From Gluconacetobacter tumulicola (GTDB taxonomy: Bacteria; Pseudomonadota; Alphaproteobacteria; Acetobacterales; Acetobacteraceae), in contig NZ_JABEQL010000006.1 of assembly GCF_014174215.1 (NCBI RefSeq), positions 62,001 to 126,000 of the forward strand: 64,000 nt of DNA. Reading direction: 5' to 3'. Made by a program: the position numbers and the translations under genes. The notes under the pieces were generated by a model, which saw nothing but the letters and a program-made list of their open reading frames with translations, did no database searches and was not told the DNA's origin. Shown here one piece after another: positions 47,286-57,600 of the stretch (position 1 is the stretch's first letter; every line of letters begins with the position of its first letter).

Positions 47286-48749
47286 ATGTCTGACACCACT
47301 CTTCCGATGATTGGCGCCAAGGCTGCCAGCACGACCAGGATCGTGCCGGTCATTCTGTCCGGTGGAACAGGCAGCCGGCTGTGGCCGCTGTCGCGGGCCA
47401 GCTACCCGAAGCAGCTCTGGTCGCTGGTCGGCTCCAGGACGATGCTGCAGGAAACGGCCCGACGCGGGGTGGGCGCGATGTTCGACGCGCCGATCGTGAT
47501 CTGCAACAACGACCACCGCTTCCTGATCGCCGAGCAACTGCGCGAGGCCGGGATCGAGAATGCGCGAATCGTGCTGGAGCCCGCAGGCCGCAACTCCGCG
47601 CCCGCCATCGCCGCGGCCGCCCTGCTGGCTGCTGAAAGCGACCCGGATGCCGTGCTGTGGATCATGGCCGCCGACGCCGTCATCACCCGGCCGGAAACGC
47701 TTGAACAGCTTCTGCCCGCCGCCGCCGCCGCAGCGCAGCGCGGCCATATCGTTGTCTTTGGCATGCAGCCGACGCGGCCGGAAACCGGGTATGGCTATAT
47801 CGAGGCCGGCAAGCCGCTGTCGCGACTGCCTGAGGCCAGCATGGTTGCCGGCTTCATCGAGAAACCGGATGCGGCAACCGCCGCCGAACTGGTGGCGTCG
47901 GGCAAATATATGTGGAATTCGGGCATGTTTGTCTTTACCGCCCGCACGCTGCTCAAGGAAATGGAAACCCATGCCCCGGTGGTGCTGGCGCCGGTCCGGC
48001 AGGCTGTGGAGCGCCGCACCAGTGATCTGATCTTCCAGCGTCTCGATCCTGCCTCTTTCCTTTCGACGCCGGATATTTCCTTCGATTATGCCGTCATGGA
48101 GCATACCGACCAGGCCGCGGTCATTGCCGGCGATTTCGGGTGGACCGACATCGGTAGCTGGGACGCGCTGTGGGATATCGGCGAGAAAGATGCCGACGGC
48201 AATGTGACGCAGGGTCAGGTCTGCCTGGAATCGGTCCATGGCAGCTATGTTCGTTCGGACGAGATCCTGACCGCCGTTGTGGGCGTGGACGACGTCGTCG
48301 TGGTCGCGACCCGGGATGCCGTTCTGGTCACGCAGCGGAGCCGGGCGCAGGATGTCAAGAAGATCGTCGCCCGTCTGCAGGCCCAGGGCCGGAAGGAAGC
48401 TGAAGCCCATAATCGCTGCTATCGCCCGTGGGGATTCTACGAGAGCCTGATCCAGGACACGCGCTTCCAGGTGAAGCGCATTGTTGTGATGCCCGGCGAG
48501 AAACTGTCGCTGCAGAAGCATTACCATCGCGCCGAACATTGGGTCGTCGTCAGTGGTGTGGCATTGGTGACGCGCAATGCCGAGCAGATCACTGTCCATG
48601 AGAACGAGAGCATCTACCTGCCGCAGGAATGCACCCACCGGATGGAAAATCCGGGCAGGATTCCGCTGGTGCTGATCGAGATCCAGACCGGGTCCTATCT
48701 GGGCGAGGATGATATCGTCCGCTTCGAGGATACTTACAACCGGACCTGA
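47286..48749 (+). CDS. manC: Mannose-1-phosphate guanylyltransferase / mannose-6-phosphate isomerase
   Basis: A two-domain enzyme of 487 residues that makes GDP-mannose. The N-terminal nucleotidyltransferase has the signature GGTGSRLWPLSR (26-37) with PKQ at 41-43, and FVEKP-type FIEKP. The C-terminal cupin (type II PMI) has QKHYHRAEHWVVVSG and ENESIYLPQECTHRMENPG. At 130-131 the usual Asp-His of the substrate loop is Asp-Ala, with the metal-binding Asp kept. It supplies GDP-mannose for the polysaccharide, as AceF/XanB-type enzymes do in acetan and xanthan synthesis. Confidence 0.93.
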   Translation: MSDTTLPMIGAKAASTTRIVPVILSGGTGSRLWPLSRASYPKQLWSLVGSRTMLQETARRGVGAMFDAPIVICNNDHRFLIAEQLREAGIENARIVLEPAGRNSAPAIAAAALLAAESDPDAVLWIMAADAVITRPETLEQLLPAAAAAAQRGHIVVFGMQPTRPETGYGYIEAGKPLSRLPEASMVAGFIEKPDAATAAELVASGKYMWNSGMFVFTARTLLKEMETHAPVVLAPVRQAVERRTSDLIFQRLDPASFLSTPDISFDYAVMEHTDQAAVIAGDFGWTDIGSWDALWDIGEKDADGNVTQGQVCLESVHGSYVRSDEILTAVVGVDDVVVVATRDAVLVTQRSRAQDVKKIVARLQAQGRKEAEAHNRCYRPWGFYESLIQDTRFQVKRIVVMPGEKLSLQKHYHRAEHWVVVSGVALVTRNAEQITVHENESIYLPQECTHRMENPGRIPLVLIEIQTGSYLGEDDIVRFEDTYNRT

Positions 48750-48834
48750 GGATCATCAGGCGATTGTAAAGGGCTCATCGGGGGCCAGAATCACGCGCGG
48801 ATTGCAGGCCGCGAGACAGTTTGAGGCTGGGGAC

Positions 48835-49833
48835 ATGACGAATCGATCCCGTTTTCTGGTTACCGGTGGGGCGGGTTATGTGGGCAGCCATGTCGTCGCT
48901 GCCTTGCGGGACGCGGGGCATGATGTGCTGGTCTTCGACAATCTGCGTACCGGCCATCGGGAGTCGGTCCCCGATGACGTGACGTTTGTCGAAGGGGATC
49001 TGGCGGACCGCGCCATGGTCGATACGATCCTGGCCAGCGGCCCGTGGGATGGGGTGTTGCATTTCGCGGCGCTGTCGTTGGTTGGCGAGAGCATGCAGCA
49101 CCCTCTACGCTACATGGAAGCCAATGCGGGATTGGGCTTTACGCTGATCGATGCCTGTATCCGCCATGGCGTGAAACGCTTCGTTTTCTCCTCGACCGCC
49201 GCCCTGTTCGGCCAGACCGATGATGCGCTGATTACCGAGGAGACGCCGATCATTCCCGGCTCTCCCTACGGCGAAAGCAAGCACATGGTCGAGCGGGCGT
49301 TGCTCTGGGCCGACCGGATTCATGGATTGCGCAGTGCGTGCCTGCGCTATTTCAATGCCGCCGGGGCCGATCCGGATGGGCGGATCGGTGAGGATCATCG
49401 CCCCGAAACACATCTGATCCCGCTGGTGATCGACGCGGCGCTGGGGCGCAGGGACGCGCTGCACCTGTTCGGCGATGATTATCCGACGCCGGATGGAACC
49501 TGCATCCGCGACTATATCCATGTCACGGATCTGGCTCACGCCCATCTGGCGGCGCTGGATGCCATCCAGGACCGGAGTGTGGTCTATAATGTCGGCACCG
49601 GGTGCGGCCATTCGAACATGGAGGTGATCCGCAGCGTCGAGCGCGTGACCGGACGCGTCGTCCCCTGGCATCTGGCCCCCCGTCGCCCGGGTGACCCGGC
49701 GCGGCTGGTTGCCGGGGCCGAGCGACTGCGCCGGGAAACCGGCTGGGCGCCGCGTTTCGTGGCGCTCGACGAGATCGTCGAGACGGCCTATCGCTGGCGT
49801 TTGAGCCACCCCAATGGTTATGGCGGCGTGTAA
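48835..49833 (+). CDS. galE: UDP-glucose 4-epimerase
   Basis: A short-chain dehydrogenase-type epimerase of 332 residues from ATG 48835 (GAGG eight bases before). The NAD-binding GGAGYVG is at 11-17, Ser121/Thr122 follow in FSSTAALFG, and the catalytic YGESK is at 146-150. Later family blocks are LRYFNAAGADPDGRIGEDH and DGTCIRDYIHVTDLAHAH. It interconverts UDP-glucose and UDP-galactose. It is placed 85 bases after manC. The longer frame beginning within manC has no ribosome site. Confidence 0.92.
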   Translation: MTNRSRFLVTGGAGYVGSHVVAALRDAGHDVLVFDNLRTGHRESVPDDVTFVEGDLADRAMVDTILASGPWDGVLHFAALSLVGESMQHPLRYMEANAGLGFTLIDACIRHGVKRFVFSSTAALFGQTDDALITEETPIIPGSPYGESKHMVERALLWADRIHGLRSACLRYFNAAGADPDGRIGEDHRPETHLIPLVIDAALGRRDALHLFGDDYPTPDGTCIRDYIHVTDLAHAHLAALDAIQDRSVVYNVGTGCGHSNMEVIRSVERVTGRVVPWHLAPRRPGDPARLVAGAERLRRETGWAPRFVALDEIVETAYRWRLSHPNGYGGV

Positions 49834-49868
49834 TCGGTGCGGCGCGGACAGGGCGCAAGGGGGGCGGC

Positions 49869-50075
49869 ATGAAACTGAGCGCACGTAACCAGATCAAGGG
49901 CACGGTCACGGCTGTGACCAAGGGCCAGACCACCGGGCATGTGACGATCGATGTCGGCGGAGGCGTCGTGATCACCTCGGCCATCACGAACGAAGCGATC
50001 GACGAGCTTGCCCTGGCCGTGGGTGACGAAGCCTATGCCGTCATCAAGGCATCGGACGTGATGGTGGGCAAATGG
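49869..50075 (+). CDS. TOBE/Mop molybdate-binding protein, stop codon missing
   Basis: A Mop-type TOBE domain fills the first 67-69 residues (MKLSARNQIKGTVTAV, GHVTIDVGGG, AITNEAIDELALAVGDEAYAVIKASDVMVG). Such stand-alone molbindins bind molybdate or tungstate and are usually about 70 residues long. Here no stop follows. The frame stays open until 51020 and runs antisense over the last part of the convergent helicase gene, whose own stop is at 50097. Coordinates given are those of the recognisable domain; the full open frame is 383 codons. AAGGGGGG before the ATG is a good ribosome site. A small deletion at the gene end is the simplest explanation. Confidence 0.7.
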
Positions 50076-50096
50076 GGCGCGGCGCGTCGGCCGGTT

Positions 50097-52181
50097 CTAC
50101 CCCCACATGCCGCGCAGCCGTGCGGCCATGTCGATGCGGACATGTTTTGCCGCGTCCTGGCGCTTTTCGTCCTCTGGCGTGACGAGCGGCCAGGCGCGCG
50201 TTTCGAAGAGCGGCAGCATTTCACGGTCGATGAAGCGGGTTCGCGCGGCATAGACATGGCGGTCGCCCATGCCGTGCTGTCCGCGAACATGGAAACGCTG
50301 CGGCACGATCAGGTCGAGGGAATCCTTTGCCCGCGTCATGGCGACGTAGAGCAGGCGGCGTTCCTCGTCGATTTCCTCGGTCTCGCCGGTGCCGAGGTCG
50401 GAGGGGATGCAGCCATCGACGGTGTTGAGCACGAAGACGCTCTTCCATTCCTGCCCCTTGGCGGAATGGATGGTGGAGAGGATCAGATAATCCTCATCGA
50501 GCAGCGGCACGCCGGCCTGATCCGAGGTCGCATCCGGCGGGTCCAGCGTCAGGTCGGTCAGGAACCGCTCGCGGGAGGGGTAGCCGCCCGCGATCTGTTC
50601 CAGTTGCAGCAGGTCGGCCAGGCGGGTGGTCGCGTCCTCGTGCAGCCGTTCGAGATGCGGCTCGTACCAATGGCGGATCAGGCCGATTTCGGACGGCCAG
50701 CCGGCGGATCGGTTGCCCAGGCCGTGCATCGTTTCCACAAACCCGGCCCAGCCTTCGCCCGCACGGGCCGGCGCCCTGGCCTGCATCAGGGCGGCGATCG
50801 GGTCTGCCGCGTCCTGCATGGCGTCGAGTACCCGCCGGGCCGAGGTCGGGCCGACGGCCGGCAGAAGCTGCATCACCCGGAACCCGGCCATCCGGTCGCG
50901 CGGGTTTTCCGCGAAACGGAGCATGGCCAGCACGTCCTTGACATGCGCGCTGTCGAGGAATTTCAGGCCGCCGAACTTGACGAACGGGATGTTGCGCCGG
51001 GTCAGTTCGACTTCCAGTGACCCGCTATGGTGCGAGGTCCGGAACAGTACCGCCTGCTGCTTCAGCGCCGTACCCTGTTCCCGCTCTTCCAGCACGCGTT
51101 CGACGATATAGCGGGCCTGGTCGGCATCGTCCTTCACGCAGACCAGGCGGGGCAGGGCGTCGGATTCCCGGTCGGTCCAGAGGTTCTTGGCAAAGCGTTC
51201 GGACGCCTGTTCGATCACCGCGTTGGCGGCGGCGAGGATCGGCTGGGTGGAGCGGTAGTTCCGGTCGAGGGTCAGGACAGTCGCCGGAATGGGAAAAGCG
51301 GACGGGAAATCGAGGATGTTGCGCACCGTCGCGGCCCGGAAGGCATAGATGCTCTGGGCGTCGTCGCCGACGACGGTCATGCCTGTGCCATCGGGCTTCA
51401 TGCCCAGCAGGATCGTGGCCTGCAAGCGGTTGGTGTCCTGATATTCGTCGACCAGCACATGGTCCCAGGTGCCGCCGATTTCGGCCGCCAGCACCGGATC
51501 GCCCATCATCTGTGCCCAGACCAGCAGCAGATCGTCATAATCCAGCACGTTCTGGGCCTGCTTGGCCGCCACGTAGGCGCCGAACAGGGTTTTAAGCTGT
51601 TCCTGCCAGCCTGCGCACCATGGGTAATGTTTCAGCAGCACGTCGCCCAGCGGTTGTTCGGCATTTATCACGCGGGAATAGATCGCCAGGCAGGTATTTT
51701 TGGTCGGGAAGCGGCTTTCGGTCTTGGAAAAACCCAGTTCGTGCCGGGTCAGGTTCATCAGGTCGGCGGAATCCTCGCGGTCATGGATCGAGAAGGCCGG
51801 GTCCATCCCGAGCTGTTCGGCATGGTCGCGGATGATCCGCGCGCCGATGCCGTGGAACGTGCCGGCCCAGGTCAGTGCGTCGGCCATTGCGCCGGCCCTG
51901 TCGCCCAGCACCTGGCCGCAGATACGCTCCACCCGCCGCGCCATCTCGGCACTGGCGCGGCGGGAGAAGGTCATCAGCAGGATGCGACGGGGATCGGCGC
52001 CGTTGACGACCAGATGCGCGACGCGGTGGGCCAGCGTATTGGTCTTGCCCGAGCCGGCCCCGGCGATGACCAGCAGGGGGGCGGCCGGAGGTGCCGCGCC
52101 CTGCGCGACTCCATGCGTTACGGCGGCCCGTTGCGCGTCATTCAGCCTGTCGAGATATCCGTCGCCCACGATTGCTCCCAT
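50097..52181 (-). CDS. UvrD/PcrA-type superfamily 1 DNA helicase
   Basis: An ATP-dependent 3'-5' helicase of 694 residues. The motifs appear in order: Q-like LNDAQRAAV, Walker A GAGSGKT (41-47), Ia TFSRRASAEM, II VLVDEYQDTN, III VVGDDAQSIYAFRAA, IV LDRNYRST, V TIHSAKGQEWKSVFV, and VI RRLLYVAMTRAKDSLDL. It probably acts in repair or replication-fork restart. A GTG four codons downstream of the ATG has the better ribosome site (GGGAG), so the true start may be 52169. It diverges from the imu cassette; I saw no LexA box of its own. Confidence 0.9.
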   Translation of the reverse strand: MGAIVGDGYLDRLNDAQRAAVTHGVAQGAAPPAAPLLVIAGAGSGKTNTLAHRVAHLVVNGADPRRILLMTFSRRASAEMARRVERICGQVLGDRAGAMADALTWAGTFHGIGARIIRDHAEQLGMDPAFSIHDREDSADLMNLTRHELGFSKTESRFPTKNTCLAIYSRVINAEQPLGDVLLKHYPWCAGWQEQLKTLFGAYVAAKQAQNVLDYDDLLLVWAQMMGDPVLAAEIGGTWDHVLVDEYQDTNRLQATILLGMKPDGTGMTVVGDDAQSIYAFRAATVRNILDFPSAFPIPATVLTLDRNYRSTQPILAAANAVIEQASERFAKNLWTDRESDALPRLVCVKDDADQARYIVERVLEEREQGTALKQQAVLFRTSHHSGSLEVELTRRNIPFVKFGGLKFLDSAHVKDVLAMLRFAENPRDRMAGFRVMQLLPAVGPTSARRVLDAMQDAADPIAALMQARAPARAGEGWAGFVETMHGLGNRSAGWPSEIGLIRHWYEPHLERLHEDATTRLADLLQLEQIAGGYPSRERFLTDLTLDPPDATSDQAGVPLLDEDYLILSTIHSAKGQEWKSVFVLNTVDGCIPSDLGTGETEEIDEERRLLYVAMTRAKDSLDLIVPQRFHVRGQHGMGDRHVYAARTRFIDREMLPLFETRAWPLVTPEDEKRQDAAKHVRIDMAARLRGMWG

Positions 52182-52307
52182 AACCCACCGGACATGAGGG
52201 TGTTCCCTGTTGGGTGTCTATAGTTTCCGCCATCGGGCGACGCGGATCAAATGCGGATCAAATGTCGGGGGCCGTCTGGAAAGTCGTTGACGCCGACCCC
52301 TGATATG

Positions 52308-52322
52308 GAACAAATAGGGAAC
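52308..52322 (+). promoter_or_regulatory. LexA (SOS) box
   Basis: The sequence GAAC-AAATAGG-GAAC matches the alphaproteobacterial LexA site GAAC-N7-GAAC exactly. It lies 44-58 bases before the imuA start and downstream of a possible -35 TTGACG (52287-52292), so LexA binding would block transcription of the imu cassette until DNA damage. Confidence 0.88.
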
Positions 52323-52365
52323 ATATTTACCTGGCCGCCGATTGGGAAGCCTCGGTCGGGATATC

Positions 52366-53178
52366 ATGGATGGACTGTCTTGCCGCATGCCCGCACCCGA
52401 ACCCCGTTCCGCGCTGGAGGTGCTGCGGGAGCAGATCAGCCGTCTGGAAGGCGGGGCCGGGCGCAGGCGGGCGGTCCTGCCGTTCGGCCTGGAGGAGATC
52501 GACAGCCGCCTGCCGGGCGGCGGGTTGACGCTGGGGGCGCTGCATGAGGTGGCGGGCGGTGGGTGCGATGCCCAGCACGCCGCGGCCGCCGGCCAGTTTT
52601 CGGCCGGGATCGCGGCCCGGACGCGGGGCAGGATTCTGTGGATCGTCAGCCGACAGGATGTCTTCGCGCCGGCCCTGATGCAGGTTGGGCTGTCGGGGCG
52701 GCGGGTCATCTATGTCGAGGCGGGATCGGAGGTCGATGTGCTGGCCTGTTTCGAAGAGGGGCTGCGGCATGGCGGGCTGGGGGCCGTGGTGGCCGAAGTG
52801 GCGCGGCTGTCGATGACGGCCTCGCGCCGCCTGCAACTGGCCGCCGAGACGTCGGGCGCGCTGGGTATCGCGATCCGGCGGTGGCGGCATCCGACCGGGG
52901 CGGCCGATTTCGGCCAGCCGACGGCCAGCGTCACGCGCTGGCGGGTGTCGGTGCTGCCATCCGTTGCCCTGCCGGTGCCGGGCGTGGGGCGGCCGCGCTG
53001 GAGGCTGGAGCTGATTCGGGCCCGGGCTGGGGACGAAGCCGTTTTCGACGTGGAGGCCTGCGATGGAGAAGGGAGGCTTGCCCAAAGCGCCCGTGTCGCG
53101 AATCGTCTCGCTCTACCTGCCATTCTGGCCGACGGACAGGGTCAGGAAGAGGCTGGGCGACGGCGCGCCCGCGCCTGA
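52366..53178 (+). CDS. imuA: ImuA, SOS mutagenesis accessory protein
   Basis: A RecA-related protein of about 270 residues from ATG 52366; the ATG at 52387 is an alternative. It shows LREQISRLEGG, the ImuA-type VLPFGLEEIDSRLPGGGLTLGALHEVAG and RGRILWIVSRQDVFAPAL. It works with ImuB and DnaE2 in translesion synthesis and damage-induced mutation. It does not have a full Walker A motif, as expected. It is preceded by the LexA box and overlaps imuB by 116 bases. Confidence 0.9.
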   Translation: MDGLSCRMPAPEPRSALEVLREQISRLEGGAGRRRAVLPFGLEEIDSRLPGGGLTLGALHEVAGGGCDAQHAAAAGQFSAGIAARTRGRILWIVSRQDVFAPALMQVGLSGRRVIYVEAGSEVDVLACFEEGLRHGGLGAVVAEVARLSMTASRRLQLAAETSGALGIAIRRWRHPTGAADFGQPTASVTRWRVSVLPSVALPVPGVGRPRWRLELIRARAGDEAVFDVEACDGEGRLAQSARVANRLALPAILADGQGQEEAGRRRARA

Positions 53179-54616
53179 CGCGGCGCTGGCGCTGGTTGGC
53201 CGCGAGGGGCGGAGCCGGGTCGTGCTCTCGGTCGATCTTGCCGCCCGCAAGGCGGGGTTGCGTCCTGGTACGCTGGTGGCCAAGGCGCAGGCGTTTCATC
53301 CCGACCTGACCATCATGGAGGCCGATCCGCAGGGGGACCGTGAGGGGCTGGAAAAGCTGGCCTTGTGGTTGCAGCGCCGTATCGCCCCCATCGTGACCGC
53401 CGACCCGCCGGATGGCATCGTGCTGGACACCAGTGGGGCCGATCACCTGCATGGTGGCGAGCCGGCCATGCTGGCGGCGATGGTCCAGCGGCTGCGCGAC
53501 ACCGGGATCACGGTCAAGGCGGTTGTCGCCGATACGCTGGGGGCCGCCCATGCGCTGGCGCGTTATGGCCGGGCGCGGATGCTGGTCGTGCCGCCCGGCG
53601 GGGTGGGGGGGGCGATCGCGGATCTGCCCGTCGCGGCCCTGCGCCTGCCCGAAGGCATTGTCGACGGGCTGCATGCGCTGGGCGTGTCGCGCATCGGCCC
53701 GCTTGCCGCCATGCCGCGCGCGCCGCTGGCCCTGCGGTTCGGCCCGGAGGTCGCGCGCAGGCTGGACCAGGCGTTCGGGCGTGTGGCCGAGGCCATCGTC
53801 CCTGTGCGCCCCGTCGCGCCGGTCGAGGTCAGCCGGAATTTTGCCGAGCCGATCGGGGCCGCCGAGACGATCGCCCGCATGATCGGTACGCTGGTGCCGG
53901 CGCTCTGCCTGTTGCTGGAGGAGCGTGGGCAGGGCGGCCGGTGTTTCGACCTGCTGCTGCACCGGGTGGACGATCGTGCCGAAGCGATCCGGGTCGCCAC
54001 TGCCCAGCCGGTACGGGACGCCAGACGATTGATCCGGCTGCTCTGCGAGAAGATCGAGACCATCGATCCGGGTTTCGGGATCGAGCGCATGGTGCTGACG
54101 GCCTCGCAGGCCGAGAGGGTGGGGGCGCGCCAGGCCCTGTCGCTGCTGGGCGAGGCGGAGGAACCCGATCTTTCCGGCCTGATCGATATCCTGTCCAATC
54201 GTGTCGGCATGCGGGCGCTGTATCGCGTCGCGCCGGTCGAAAGCGATATTCCGGAACGTTCCTTCTGCCGGGTGCCTGCCCTGGCGCCGGACGACGCGCG
54301 GGACTGGCCGGATCACTGGCCGCGCCCGACGCGCCTGCTGCCCAGGCCCGAGCCCGTGCAGGCCATGGCTGAACTGCCCGACCAGCCGCCGGTCTTCTTC
54401 ATCTGGCGTGGTGTACGGCGGAAGGTGAAATGCGCCGATGGGCCGGAACGGGTGTTTGGCGAATGGTGGAAGGGGGATGCCGAACTGACCACGGCGCGCG
54501 ACTATTTCCGGGTGGAGGATACATCCGGAGAGCGGTTCTGGATCTATCGTGCCGGTGACGGGGAACATGGCGAGACCGGGTCGCAGGGCTGGTTCCTGCA
54601 TGGGATCTTCGGATGA
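53063..54616 (+). CDS. imuB: ImuB, Y-family polymerase-like protein
   Basis: A DinB-related protein of 517 residues. The N-terminal strand is [15 protein letters not shown], where active Y-polymerases carry the metal-binding Asp. The second site reads [14 protein letters not shown], without the catalytic Asp-Glu. It is therefore the catalytically inactive adaptor that bridges ImuA, DnaE2 and the clamp. The start ATG 53063 has GGAGG six bases upstream, so the 116-base overlap with imuA appears real. It is joined to dnaE2 by ATGA. Confidence 0.92.
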   Translation: MEKGGLPKAPVSRIVSLYLPFWPTDRVRKRLGDGAPAPDAALALVGREGRSRVVLSVDLAARKAGLRPGTLVAKAQAFHPDLTIMEADPQGDREGLEKLALWLQRRIAPIVTADPPDGIVLDTSGADHLHGGEPAMLAAMVQRLRDTGITVKAVVADTLGAAHALARYGRARMLVVPPGGVGGAIADLPVAALRLPEGIVDGLHALGVSRIGPLAAMPRAPLALRFGPEVARRLDQAFGRVAEAIVPVRPVAPVEVSRNFAEPIGAAETIARMIGTLVPALCLLLEERGQGGRCFDLLLHRVDDRAEAIRVATAQPVRDARRLIRLLCEKIETIDPGFGIERMVLTASQAERVGARQALSLLGEAEEPDLSGLIDILSNRVGMRALYRVAPVESDIPERSFCRVPALAPDDARDWPDHWPRPTRLLPRPEPVQAMAELPDQPPVFFIWRGVRRKVKCADGPERVFGEWWKGDAELTTARDYFRVEDTSGERFWIYRAGDGEHGETGSQGWFLHGIFG

Positions 54617-57600
54617 CCCGTTATGCCGAATTGCAGGTGACGAGTTATTTTTCCTTCCTGCGCGGGGTGTCCGCGCCGGCCGACCTGTTCCAGCAGGCGA
54701 AGGCGCTGGGGATCGAGGCCCTTGGGCTCTGCGACCGGAATACGCTGGCGGGCATGGTGCAGGCCCATGTGGCGGCGAAGGAAGCCGGGGTGCGGCTGGT
54801 CGTCGGCTGTCGCCTGGATCTGGCCGATTTTTCGCCTGTGCTGGTCTATCCGACCGATCGGGCCGCCTATGGCCGCCTGTGCCGCCTGCTGACCATCGGC
54901 AAGGCGCGGGCCGGGAAGGGCAGGTGCCATCTGCTGTGGGAAGACCTGGTCGCATGGGGGGAGGGGCTGATCGTCCTTCTGGTTCCGGATGGGGCCGATG
55001 AGGCGTGTGCGCAGCGTCTGCGCATGCTGAAGGAAGCGTTTCGTGATCGTGCCTATATGGTGCTGACGCTGCGGCGGCGGCCCAATGACCAGATGCGGCT
55101 GTATGCGCTGGCCGACCTGGCGCATCAGGCCCGGGTAGCGACCGTGGTGACCAATGATGTGCTGTTCCATACCCACGACCGGCGCATCCTGCAGGATGTC
55201 GTGACCTGCATCCGGCATAATACCACCATCGATGAGGCCGGCTTCGCACGCGAGCGCCATGCCGACCGTTATCTCAAGCCGCCGCATGAGATGGCGCGCC
55301 TGTTCGCCCGCTATCCGGAGGCGATGGGCCGCACGATCGAGATCGTGGAACGCTGCACGTTCAGCCTCGACGATCTTGCCTATCAATATCCCGACGAGGT
55401 GTCGGTACCGGGCCGGACGCCGCAGCAGGCGCTGGAGGAATTGACGTGGGAAGGAGCCGAGAAATTCTATCCCGAAGGTATTCCCGATACGGTCAGGCAA
55501 AGCCTGAAGCATGAGCTGGCCCTGATCGCGCGCATGAACTACGCGCCCTATTTCCTGACCGTGAACAGCATCGTGCGCCATGCCCGCGCCGAGGATATTC
55601 TGTGCCAGGGGCGGGGATCGGCGGCCAATAGCGCGGTCTGCTACGTGCTGGGCATCACCGCCATCGACCCGGCGCGCAATAATCTGCTGTTCGAGCGGTT
55701 TGTCTCCGAGGCACGGGGGGAACCGCCCGATATCGACGTCGATTTCGAGCATGCACGGCGCGAGCAGGTGATCCAGTGGGTCTATGGCCATTATGGCCGC
55801 GATCGTGCGGCCCTGACGGCCGTGGTGATCCGCTATCGCGCCAAGGGGGCGTTGCGGGATGTCGGCAAGGTCATGGGTCTGCCCGAGGATCTGATCCGCA
55901 CGCTTTCGGGCCAGATCTGGGGCTGGTCGAAGAATGCGGACCCCGAGCAGTTCCGGGATACCGGCATCGACCTGTCCGACCGGCGTATCCGGCTGACGCT
56001 GGACCTGGCGTGCTGCCTGATCGGCGTGCCGCGCCATCTGTCGCAGCATCCGGGCGGCTTCGTGCTGACCCATGACCGGCTGGACGAGCTGGTGCCGGTC
56101 GAGCCTGCGGCGATGGATGACAGGCAGATCATCGAATGGGACAAGGACGATATCGACGTCCTGAAATTCATGAAGGTCGATTGCCTGGCATTGGGCATGC
56201 TGACCTGCATGAAGAAGGGGCTCGATCTGCTGGCCGACTGTAAAGGGCAGCATTTGACGCTTGCCACCATTCCGGCCGAGGACCCCGACACGTACGCCAT
56301 GATCCGCAAGGCGGATACGATCGGGGTGTTCCAGATCGAATCCCGGGCGCAGATGTCCATGCTGCCGCGCCTGAAGCCGCGCGAATTCTACGATCTGGTG
56401 ATCGAGGTTGCCATCGTGCGGCCCGGCCCGATCCAGGGGGATATGGTCCATCCTTATCTGCGGCGGCGGGAAGGGATCGAGACGGAAGACTATCCAACCC
56501 CGGAACTGGAGAAGGTGCTGAAAAAGACCCTGGGCATCCCCCTGTTTCAGGAGCAGGCGATGCAGGTGGCGATGGTCTGCGCCGATTTCACCGCCGGCGA
56601 GGCCGATCAACTCCGGCGTGCGATGGCCACCTTCAAGAATACCGGCACGATCGGCAGGTTCCAGGCCAAGCTGGTCGAAGGCATGAAGGCGAACGGCTAT
56701 GCGCCCGAATTCGCCGAGCGGATCTACCAGCAGTTGGAGGGATTCGGGTCGTATGGATTCCCGGAGAGCCATGCGGCGAGTTTCGCGATCCTTGCCTATT
56801 CGTCATCCTGGATGAAATGCAGGCATCCCGATGTGTTCCTGGCCGCGTTGCTCAATTCCCAGCCGATGGGGTTCTATGCGCCGGCCCAGTTGGTGCGGGA
56901 CGCGCGCGAGCATGGGGTGGAGGTGCGGCCCGTCTGCATCAACGCCTCGCGCTGGGACAGCACGCTGGAAGGGCCGGCGACGGAAAAAGGGTATCTTGCC
57001 GTTCGGCTGGGCATGAGCCTGGTCAGGGGACTGACCGACAGGGACACGGCCTGCATCGTGGGGGCCCGGGGGGATCGGCCCTTCGCTTCCGTCGACGATC
57101 TTTGGCGCAGGGCTGGGGTGAGGGTGGCGGCGCTGACGCATCTGGCCGAAGCGGATGCGTTCCGGCCCAGTCTTGGCCTGCCGCGGCGTGAGGCGCTGTG
57201 GGCGATCAAGGCGCTGCGTGACGAGCCTCTGCCGCTGTTCGCGGCCGCCTCTGTTGCGCGGGAGGCGGAGGAACCCGCTGTGCTGCTTCAGCCCATGCGC
57301 GAGGGGGCCGAGGTGACGCGGGATTACAACCGGATCGGCCTGAGCCTGCGCGACCACCCCGTTGCCTTTCTGCGCGACGATCTGCGCGGGATGGGGATCG
57401 TGCCGTGCCGGCACGTCATAGAGGCCAGGGATGGCAGGCGTTTGACGGCGGCCGGCCTGGTGCTGGTGCGCCAGCGCCCCGGCTCGGCCGAGGGCGTGGT
57501 GTTCCTGACGCTGGAAGATGAAACCAGTGCGCTGAACGTCATCATATGGCGCGACCTGTTCGAGACATATCGCAGCCGGGTCATGTCGGGGCAGATGCTT

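Noticed and set aside
46398-48638. 746-codon minus-strand open frame over GT8 and manC
   Set aside because: Antisense to two well-supported genes and His/Arg-rich low-complexity in character.
52931-56772. Two minus-strand open frames of more than 740 codons over imuB and dnaE2
   Set aside because: Both are antisense shadows of the imu cassette; no ribosome sites or domains.
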